Assembly: GCA_033807775.1 (NCBI GenBank)
Contig: CM066324.1
Coordinates: 134,469,501-134,533,500, forward strand
From: Saussurea involucrata
Taxonomy: Eukaryota > Streptophyta > Magnoliopsida > Asterales > Asteraceae
Direction of reading: 5' to 3'
Length of the DNA: 64,000 nucleotides
Below the pieces are notes generated by a model. That model was given only the letters and a program-made list of their open reading frames with translations. It was not told where the DNA came from and did no database searches. Positions 56,561 to 64,000 of this stretch are shown piece after piece (the stretch's first letter is position 1; each line of letters opens with the position of its first letter). A program made the position numbers and the translations under genes.

Positions 56561-57950
56561 ATGACTCAAACTCTTCATCACAGTTACCTTCGGAGTTCAT
56601 GTACTCTGAAAAATCTATCTTTGGAAGTACTGGACTAGGATCAGGTGAGGAAGGCGAGGAACACTTTGTGCTTTCGGTTGTGTGCTCTGGGGAGTTCGGT
56701 GCGGAAGCGTATGAAATATCAGAATTTAAATTCCTTTTAACATACTCATCTTGAGAAACTTCATTTTCTTGCAAAGAGATATTTCCTATAAAGGCTTTAC
56801 ACGAGGATGTGTCAGATGAGTTAGAGGAAAGTTCAGGTGAAAATTGCTTCGCAATTTGGAGTAAGTCAAGCTGCACTTGGAGTTGACTATTTATCATATG
56901 CTCTTTCATCGTTTCTCTTGTCACTTCAGACAGTTTTGATGAGAGCGTATTGATTTCCCACTGAAATTTTTCCTTTTCCTCACTTGACACACCGTCGGAT
57001 TTCTCAGATTTGAGTTTCTCAATCTCAGAGATTAGCACTTTCTTTTCGTTTTGAAAATTATACCTTTCTTTCTCAAACGACTCCTCCAACTCGACAATCT
57101 TTGCTTCCAAGATGAGAGGGGGAACATAGAGTTTAAACTCATCCGTCTCAATCTTGGTTTCAGGTGCTAGATCCTCATCCTTTTTGGAGGAATCCTTGGG
57201 GCTAGCTACCTTGTAGGGGTCGAAGTAGTCATTGGAAAGGTACTTTTTGTCCTTTTGATATGAGTAGTTTAAAGGTTCATAACAAAATGGGAGTTGAATT
57301 CCTCGTTTGTGTGTGCGCTTATGTTCCTCGGTGTCCTCCTCTTTTTCGGGTTCAAGAGGACCAGTCCATTGAATTGCGTATTCTGGATACTTTTTATCTA
57401 ATCCAAAACAAGCAAAATCATACAGAGTGGGTACATGCCATCTTCCCTTTTTCAAATAGTGTGGGTTATCATATCCGATTCCCCACTCTTTGTTAAAGTA
57501 TGTGAACTCTTTAGGTTTATTCAGAAAGATGGTTTGATCAGTTTGACCCCTTTTGTGGAGTTTGGTTTCAAGATCAAGAATTTTCGCAACAAACTCCTTG
57601 TGCTGAATCTGAAGAGAGGAACATTGATAAACAATATCCTCTTTCTCATTCATGCACTGATCAAACTGACACTGAAGTTCAGATAACTTGGCCCTTAAGT
57701 CTTTAGGTGCTATTGAAAGATTTTTGCATTTTTCTTTTAACATAGCATTTTCAGACTTGTATTTCTCAGTTATTTGCATTTGAACATCTAACTTTTCAGG
57801 TAGTGATCTAATCTCAAGTAGTTGTTCATTACTGGTGGCCTTGAAGGAATCTACCCGTTCAGCAAGAGGTTTCATTCGGTCATAAAGTTCTGAAAAGATA
57901 GGTTCACATACCTGACACGGCTTTGTCATGTCTTCTTCAGCAGGAGACAT
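56469..57950 (-). CDS. Coiled-coil Gag of the Copia-type element
   Basis: 493 aa from ATG 57950 (MSPAEEDMTK). Long helical heptad regions at about residues 15-135 and 280-375 (EKYKSENAMLKEKCKNL, EIEKLKSEKSDGVSSEEKEK), a central globular-looking part (FNKEWGIGYDNPHYLKKGRW), and a Ser-rich acidic tail. Coiled-coil Gag is typical of Sirevirus-lineage elements. Likely forms the particle. The frame ends at 56469 while homologous sequence goes on in another frame. Confidence 0.65.
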   Translation of the reverse strand: MSPAEEDMTKPCQVCEPIFSELYDRMKPLAERVDSFKATSNEQLLEIRSLPEKLDVQMQITEKYKSENAMLKEKCKNLSIAPKDLRAKLSELQCQFDQCMNEKEDIVYQCSSLQIQHKEFVAKILDLETKLHKRGQTDQTIFLNKPKEFTYFNKEWGIGYDNPHYLKKGRWHVPTLYDFACFGLDKKYPEYAIQWTGPLEPEKEEDTEEHKRTHKRGIQLPFCYEPLNYSYQKDKKYLSNDYFDPYKVASPKDSSKKDEDLAPETKIETDEFKLYVPPLILEAKIVELEESFEKERYNFQNEKKVLISEIEKLKSEKSDGVSSEEKEKFQWEINTLSSKLSEVTRETMKEHMINSQLQVQLDLLQIAKQFSPELSSNSSDTSSCKAFIGNISLQENEVSQDEYVKRNLNSDISYASAPNSPEHTTESTKCSSPSSPDPSPVLPKIDFSEYMNSEGNCDEEFESFPFDKPLPSHTGFFISCGESYGRFSKRSMF

Positions 57951-58079
57951 CTTCAGTTGCACTGGAGTGATCGTCAGACGATTGTTCGATTCAAAGTGGA
58001 ATAGTATCAAAGATACTTAAATGTCCCCCTCCTGCGACTTAGCACGGGGGTCCCGAGAAAAAATTTGAAAATTGAGGTT

Positions 58080-58460
58080 TCAGAAAGCTCCCGGATTGTG
58101 GAATCCGGGTGGTTTCCGGATAAAGAATCCGGAAAAAATAAGCTTACCGGGTGAAGAGCAAGTTACCGGGTCCGGATAACTTGAGTTGTCCGGATACAAT
58201 GGATTGTCCGGATAAGATATGTCCGGAAACACTGGGTTTCCGGATACAAATGTTACCCGGATTGTATAAGGAAAAGTGACTTACCCGGAATCTGTGACTT
58301 ACCCGGAAAAATGAGGAGTCCGGATGGAATTGGAGGTACCCGGATGGAATACTTATCCGGACGACTTACCCGGAAAAGTGACGAATCCGGATGGAATAAC
58401 ACAAACGTCCGGACACCTTGAAGCTATCCGGAAACGACGGTTGGTTTATCCGGAAAAGTC
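58080..58460 (-). repeat. TCCGG-motif cluster in the leader of the Copia-type element
   Basis: More than twenty tccgga, tccgga-like and cccgga motifs in under 400 bp between the PBS and gag, far above expectation in this AT-rich DNA. Similar clusters are in the LTRs of the gypsy element at 2275 and 5555. Confidence 0.8.
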
Positions 58461-58847
58461 GGTTGTTTGCTCAAATCGATCGAATTTTCGATTAGGGTTG
58501 CCCAAAATCGATCCTGGAAGATTAGTAATAATGCCAAACACAAAAACAACACTAATCCAATCGATTTCAATGCAAAAACAACAAGTTTTGATGGTTAAAA
58601 ATCGGATTTTTATCAAGAACACTACCAAAAACTTTTGATCTTAAATTTCTCAATTAAACACTCAAACGATCGAATTGGAATGCGAAAATTTGCAGAATTA
58701 CTCACAAGTATAATGCTAACACAACCCAATAAACAGAATTGAACAATTTGGCCAGAATCAAGATTTCGAAAAATTCAATATGAACATATACGGGAAAAGT
58801 CAAAAACTTACTAGAAATCACTAGAGAGCCTTTGAATCGAATCCGTC

Positions 58848-58866
58848 CGTCTGCTCTGATACCAAT
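58848..58866 (-). promoter_or_regulatory. Primer-binding site of the Copia-type element
   Basis: On the minus strand attggtatcagagcaga follows the LTR; TGGTATCAGAGC pairs with initiator tRNA-Met. Confidence 0.85.
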
Positions 58867-59136
58867 TGTAGAATCCAGATCCGTGCAACAAATGTGAAAT
58901 CGAAATAGTAAGCAATACGAACAATGATTTCAACTGGTCATTAATCTTTCAGAGAGAATATTACAATAAGAGTTGAAAGCTAAAAGGATGATTAGCTTGT
59001 TTTTCCAAGCAAATCATCATTAAATATGATGGGCACGTGGTTAACAAGCCCACGGCCCGTTCACTAAAAGGCTCAAAATAAACTATTACAAAACAACCCT
59101 TGAACTTTAAATCAACTATTAAAACCTGCTCTAACA
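58867..59136 (-). repeat. 5' LTR of the Copia-type element
   Basis: 270 bp, same ends as 51805-52083, next to the right cacca duplication. Confidence 0.9.
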
Positions 59137-60161
59137 CACCAGATAAGAAAAAAGTAAACTTTAATTTCAGTTGATTACCTGATAATCCTTTCGATATAGC
59201 TTCACAGCCTTGCCATGTGCCAATAACAAGTTATGCATAACAATAAGAGGCTCGATATCAGAATTTCCAGCCGAACAATTTCCGAATGGTTGTGAACAAC
59301 GAGCGGGTGGATACTTTCCATTTACGTACGCCATTTGTGTAAACAGGTTTGGCTCATTGATCGTGGTCCAATGCTTCACTCGATCACCAAAGTTCTTGAA
59401 GCACGTTTCTGCAAAGTGGACGTAATCTTCCCTACAAATTGAAGCATGAAAACCAACAAATATGTTAAAACCAGATTGTGAGAATACGTGGAACCCCATT
59501 AGATTACTGTCCAAAAGATCCCTTGAGGAAAATCTTAAGAAAGGGAAACTATGCAAGTTCTTTTTACATACTGCATTAATGGGCTGAGCCAAGACCCATA
59601 TCGATCTTGAAGTTCTTGAGGAAAATCGTGATGATAAATCGTGACAAATGGTTCAATTCCTGCACGGGTTGTAAAAATTAAGGTTAAAGTTTGTAATTTC
59701 CATGAGATGAAAGGATTGATGTAAAGATATCACCTCCGAGTAAAAGATTGTCCAAGATTTTGTTATAAAAAAGAATCCCATTTGGATTAACCTCACCAAA
59801 TCTTCCTCCTGATACAACTCAACAAGATCTTGGATCAAGAAACCAAAAAAAACTCGATCTTTTATGGAATGTTTTTTAAAGTTATTAGCATTCATACATG
59901 GAAGAACTCTTGCCCATGATATTGAGAATCGATAAGCATCTACACCAAGAGATTGTATGAGCTCAATATCTTTCTGCAGTGATTCATTAATTAGAAACAA
60001 AATCTTGGGAGAAAACTGCACACTAGAACAATATCATCAAACACAGATACCAGATATTGATGGTAGTGATCATTAGCTATGAATCCATTATCACCATTTC
60101 TGATGTTGCCTACAGATGGAAAAACATAACAAAATGGACAAATCAAAAGATGAAAAACCCA

Positions 60162-60211
<50 letters not shown>

Positions 60212-60487
60212 GGTAAGGGCGTATGGCTAAGGGGAAAATCACAAAAAAAAAATTGAAAGACCCGGAATACCCTGGTAACTATTCATTTGGATAGTATGCA
60301 TATGTGCATATAAGTAATTTGTAACATGCTGCACATGTACATAAAAACCAAAAAATAACTTCAATTACTTGTATTCACACGTGCATGTCATCCGGATGAA
60401 TAGTTATCAGGTGTTCCTTATTTCTCAAGGTTTTCCCCCAAACCAACTTCTATCTCTCTCACTCACCCACCCACCCACTCACTCTCT

Positions 60488-60529
<42 letters not shown>

Positions 60530-60530
60530 T
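60212..60530. mobile_element. TA-flanked foldback MITE in D2 intron 2
   Basis: Copy of 25083-25332 between (CA)n(TA)n and (TA)n; here directly next to the microsatellite without the large foldback element of D1. Confidence 0.65.
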
Positions 60531-61095
60531 GTGTTTATTTTGCAAACCAAGCAATTCATACAAACTATACAAATCAATCTTAACCGTTCATCAAGTTTAA
60601 TAAATATCTTATTTTATTATGTTTCCTAATCTAAAGTCAAGATCATAATTAATGAACTTAATCATCTTCCATATATATCACAATCATTATTAATGAATGA
60701 TATTATGTTTCCTAATCTAAAGTCAAGAAGTGTTGTATGTAAACCTGGGGTAAGAGCAAAAGCATCCCAATTGTTGAGACTTTTACCATCTTCAAGATAT
60801 GCCCCTTCAATCTAAAACACAATATAAACATCAATTTACAGAAACCCCATTTGAAAAAAAAAGGAAATAGAGTGGAGATTGATACTTGGTAGGAGGAGGT
60901 AGAGACTCCAAAAAGAAACCCATTTGGGAAATCGGATCTTTTTATATATTCTCCATGAATAGATGTTGAATTCACAATGAATAAACCCAAGAAGAAGAAA
61001 ACCAACGACTTAGTATTGCCATTGACGAACATGGCGGTTGCTCTAAATTGGAAGAAGGTCAGACCGTGATGCGATGAGATGCGATCTTTAAACAA

Positions 61096-61689
61096 TTATT
61101 GGAATTTGGTAGGTGTGCTATAAAAGTTGTACACTGTAGAAATGGATTGCTTATTTAAAACAACTTGTTTTTTATAATAAAAGTGTTTATTAATTTACAT
61201 GCCGTCAAATCAAATTTTTATAAAAATTGTTTGGATTAGCTTATGTGGGTACAAAAACGTAATAAGCTAATAAGTTGTTTTTTAAGGGTATTTGAGTTTT
61301 CTTATACATGTAAAGTAACCAAAAAACTGATAAATTATTTCAAATAAGTTAATAAGTTAGAATGAAATGATTTATGAAAAACTTTTTATCCGGTATAAGC
61401 ATTTTTTTCCCATCCAAACACCTACCACACCAGAATAAGTAAATAAACACTTTAAATAAGTCATCCCAAACACCATCTAAGAGACCAATTTAGGGGAGAG
61501 AAATCGCCATTTGGGTCAATTTCCCTATAACAAAGTTTCGCCTTTGGCGTTAGTAGCTCAGTTGGCAAAAGAGTGGGTGATTTTGCCCAAATATATGACA
61601 GTCCTAAGTTTGATCCCAACCCTTCCCCAGCCTCTCTAGTCTCTCCTTTCCCTATCAAACGTGGGTGGCTTGCTAAAACATGCCTATAT
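61096..61689. repeat. D2-C2 spacer, first part, with SINE at 61548-61680
   Basis: Matches 25770-25906 joined directly to 29339-29770: the MULE-2 empty site is at about 61218. The SINE-like stretch has A-box tagctcagttggcaaaagagt. Confidence 0.75.
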
Positions 61690-62134
61690 ATATATCTATA
61701 CAGAGGTCCACTATTTTGTAAACTTTTTTTCGTGTAAACTTTGGATTTCATAGGTTTTCTTGATGAAATTGTTTCATAAATTGTTTATTTTGATAAAATT
61801 GTTTATTTTGATAAAATTGTTTCATATCATTCATTGCTTGATGAAATTGTTTCATATATTTGTGTTTTTATGTAGTTTCATATATTTTTTTCATTTATAT
61901 GAAAGTGTTTCATATATTTTTTCAATTGATGAAACTTTGTCGTTTTTACCTAAAAAACACAAATATATGAAACAATTTCATCAAGAAATGAATGATATGA
62001 AACACTTTCATCAAAATAAATAATTTCATCAAGAAAACTTATGAAATCCAAAGTTTACACACATTTAGAGATTTACAATTTATTATCTCTCTCTCTCTCT
62101 TATATATATATATATATTATAGGGTTGGGTTTCG
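61690..62134. mobile_element. TA-flanked ATGAAA-rich foldback MITE (copy 2)
   Basis: Same as 29796-30235 with shorter (TA)n and (CT)n tracts. Confidence 0.6.
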
Positions 62135-62142
62135 GTGAGAAG

Positions 62143-62605
62143 CATGGACGGAGCTAGCATTGGCCCACAGTTAGCACCGGCCCACCCTCATATTTTTAAA
62201 AATTTTATTTATATGGCCCAATATTTGATAACTGAAGCTTCCATTTTAAAGGCATACCTCAACTTTCTTTATGGCATCGGTTGTCAGACTCTCACAGACC
62301 CACAAGTAATCCATTTCACCACTTTAGTTATCTTAGATTATTGTATCTTCCAGAAAGAGGTCGGTTGATATTGTGGTGCTCTTGTTGTGTTCTAAGTGAA
62401 ATTAGATTTATGTTTTCACCACTTTAGTTATCTTAGATTATTTAACTTTAAGTTCGATAATCTCATCGGATATAGGTTGGTTCATAAAATCAAAACTAAT
62501 TATTAAGTAGGCTTATGTAATTCAGACTTTATGTAAAAATATTTTTTATTATTTTTTTGTCAGCTTTGAGGACCACCCTCGATATAAATCCTGGCTCCGC
62601 CCCTG
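62143..62605. mobile_element. hAT-like MITE inserted after the duplication
   Basis: 463 bp; ends CATGGACGGAGCTAG and inverse CTGGCTCCGCCCCTG; 8-bp duplications gtgagaag at 62135-62142 and 62606-62613. Copy 1 shows the empty site (cggtgagaagtc at 30258). Confidence 0.88.
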
Positions 62606-63255
62606 GTGAGAAGTCGAGTTAAAGTGGTTATCTACCATTGGATGCACATTAGGATGCGATGCACCGAAATGCACCAGATCAATCCTCATGTTGCATACAC
62701 ATGGAAAAACATAACAAAATGGTCACTAGTGAACAGTGGTGGAAGAGGTAGTTGTGGCTGATGTGGTGGAGGTGGTGGTGAGCGGTGGTAGTGGTAGCCG
62801 ATGGTGATGGTGGAGAATGATGATTGTGGAGGATGTAAAGATAGTGGACAAGCGACGCGGTGGAAATTGTTTCAACGATGATGGTGGTGGAGGTAGAAGC
62901 GAAGGTGGTTGGTGGATGACGGTGATTGTAGAGAATGAAAAGATGGTGGACAGTGGTGGTGGTGGTGGTCGACAATGGTGTGGTAGTGGTAGCCGATGGT
63001 GGTTGTGGCCAACAGTTGTGGAGATGGGGGATGAAGTTGTAGTAGTGGTGGTCGATGGTGGATGCCAATGGTGGTGGTGGCAGCGACGAACGTAGTGAGT
63101 TTGGTCCCCTATCTCATGTACCAAACGCAACCTAAGGGATTTTAAGGGAAATTTCACTTTAATGCTAATTTTGATTTTTATTTGAAGCATATAATACACA
63201 TACATATATACATGGAGTTTTAAATTTATAATAATAAACTAGAAAGTAAAGAATG
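62606..63255. repeat. GGTGGT-rich repeat region (copy 2)
   Basis: Duplicate of 30260-30914; no gene. Confidence 0.6.
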
Positions 63256-63316
63256 CTGAATACTTGGTTGGAGGAAGTAGACTCCAAACAAAAACCCATT
63301 TTGAAAATTTGGTCAT
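63256..63316 (-). pseudogene. Solo GH1 exon-1 relic (copy 2)
   Basis: Same as 30915-30975, DDQIFKMGFCLESTSSNQ on the minus strand, followed by GTATTC. Confidence 0.5.
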
Positions 63317-63344
63317 CTTTATAATTAACAAATATAACGTAAAA

Positions 63345-63540
63345 GGAATCAAACAAGAGCGATAACTATTTAAGAAAACACGAGAACGGCCGTCCATGTA
63401 CAAAATCATACGTAAATTTACACTAACTGCAAAACTGGACGCGGGCAAATCGCCTGAATCATATATGATTTTGTACGTGAATCATATATGATTTTGTATA
63501 TGGGCGGCCGTTTTCTTAAATAGTTAGCGTTCTCGTTTGA
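63345..63540. mobile_element. Foldback MITE (copy 2 of 30995-31195)
   Basis: Same inverted ends (tcaaacaagagcgataactatttaag / cttaaatagttagcgttctcgtttga). Confidence 0.6.
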
Positions 63541-63790
63541 ACCCACCACTGTAACATGAAACCAAACTCAAATCATAAAGATCATGAATCATGGGCACAT
63601 AGCTAAATGACAGAATGATCCAATATGCCAATTGACAATTATTGGTCTTATTTCATAATTACTATCCATGAATAAAAAATAGATCAATAATACATTCTTG
63701 AAATGGTTCACTTACATGAACCAAAAACAGAACAAAAGAAAAGAGGAAGAATTACTAACACATCATACAAGTTTCTTACATAAAAGTCTT

Positions 63791-64000
63791 TTATGCATCT
63801 GCTTTTTCAAGCATCATATCATCCTTCAGAAATAATCTTTTGTGTCTTAATGCTTTTTTACCAATAAGATCACTTGTATTTGTTAAGAATTTCTTATACC
63901 ATGTTGCAGAAAGCTTCGGAATCCGAGTTAGCGTTTTACGGTCAACATGGTGTAACCCGAACCTCACTTTGTAACCTTGCAACCATTCGTAGTTATCCAT
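63791..64000 (-). CDS. Beta-glucosidase C2 (GH1), last exon only, cut by right edge
   Basis: Reads MDNYEWLQGYKVRFGLHHVD and ends DDMMLEKADA with a stop at 63791. It is the duplicate of C1 exon 12 without the C1 insertion, and so shows the older C-terminus. One visible substitution is SATWY for SARWY. The state of the rest of the gene is unknown. Confidence 0.85.
   Translation of the reverse strand: MDNYEWLQGYKVRFGLHHVDRKTLTRIPKLSATWYKKFLTNTSDLIGKKALRHKRLFLKDDMMLEKADA

Larger units (their letters stand above)
51805..59136 (-). mobile_element. Non-autonomous Copia-type LTR retrotransposon (Sirevirus-like features) in D2 intron 7
   Basis: 7332 bp; LTRs at 51805-52083 and 58867-59136; 5-bp duplications cacca at 51800-51804 and 59137-59141. 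D1 shows the uninterrupted site (cattcaccagataag near 23178). Minus-strand order: LTR, PBS, TCCGG-rich leader, coiled-coil gag ORF, second gag frame, protease remnant with a DTGCS motif, repeated AGGGGGAGC motifs, two further ORFs, polypurine tract, LTR. Integrase, reverse transcriptase and RNase H are absent. LTRs differ by a 9-bp indel and few substitutions, so the insertion is young. Confidence 0.92.
50090..61032 (-). pseudogene. Beta-glucosidase D2, duplicate of D1, several lesions and a 7.3-kb insertion
   Basis: Exons 1-11: 60886-61032, 60745-60811, 60051-60109, 59898-59973, 59734-59808, 59572-59659, 59179-59431, 51651-51766, 50731-50984, 50506-50608, 50090-50198. Exon 12, with DNYEW-type substrate residues and the stop, is missing. 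Exon 4 ends CCAT instead of CCAA, so the codon spliced across exons 4 and 5 becomes TGA. Exon 9 has one extra base (gttaaaagtac against gttaaactac in D1, near 50805), giving a stop soon after. A Copia-type element sits in intron 7. Catalytic motifs TTINEPN and FITENG are still readable, so decay is recent. Confidence 0.9.

Overview
This is plant nuclear DNA: an AT-rich eudicot-like locus with intron-containing genes, long SSR tracts and dense LTR, MULE, hAT, PIF, SINE and MITE insertions. The family is not certain; an Asteraceae origin is a weak guess from the style of the retroelement ORFs. All host genes I can support are family-1 glycoside hydrolases (beta-glucosidases of the BGLU11-like plant type), all on the minus strand, each with 12 recognisable exons.

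Layout, left to right. 1-1.6 kb: gene A, 5'-truncated and running off the left edge. 1.6-6.6 kb: TRIM-like relic and a gag-only Ty3/gypsy element. 7.2-14.5 kb: B1, intact (541 aa). 14.7-20.4 kb: a MITE split by a 4.9-kb two-gene Mutator-like element (MULE-1, 9-bp target duplication). 21.3-25.7 kb: D1, intact (522 aa). 25.9-29.3 kb: MULE-2, which carries a 5-exon Ulp1-like protease gene. 29.3-31.4 kb: SINE/MITE cluster and a solo exon-1 relic. 31.5-36.7 kb: C1, intact (569 aa) with a changed C-terminus. 37-41.6 kb: MITEs, a Pack-MULE-like element holding the start of an RPN2 gene, a hAT-type element and a SINE. 41.6-48.8 kb: B2, a pseudogene. 49.5-61.0 kb: D2, a pseudogene with a 7.3-kb Copia-type element in an intron. 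61.2-64.0 kb: the duplicate of the D1-C1 spacer and the last exon of C2.

The B-D-C block (7.24-31.8 kb) is repeated at 41.65-64.0 kb, so the locus is a tandem segmental duplication of a three-gene module; A is a D-type relic of a further unit. Copy 1 genes look functional; B2 and D2 carry several independent lesions. Because the copies can be compared base by base, many transposon insertions have a visible empty site in the other copy and can be dated relative to the duplication.

Expected products are secreted or vacuolar beta-glucosidases with the acid/base (NEP) and nucleophile (TENG) glutamates. The transposons carry the less ordinary content: a convergent coiled-coil ORF opposite a MULE transposase, a captured Ulp1 protease, a captured proteasome-subunit fragment, long hairpins, and TCCGGA-rich regions shared by two unrelated retroelements. 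Exon limits were read by hand from paralogue comparison and splice sites and may be off by a few bases.
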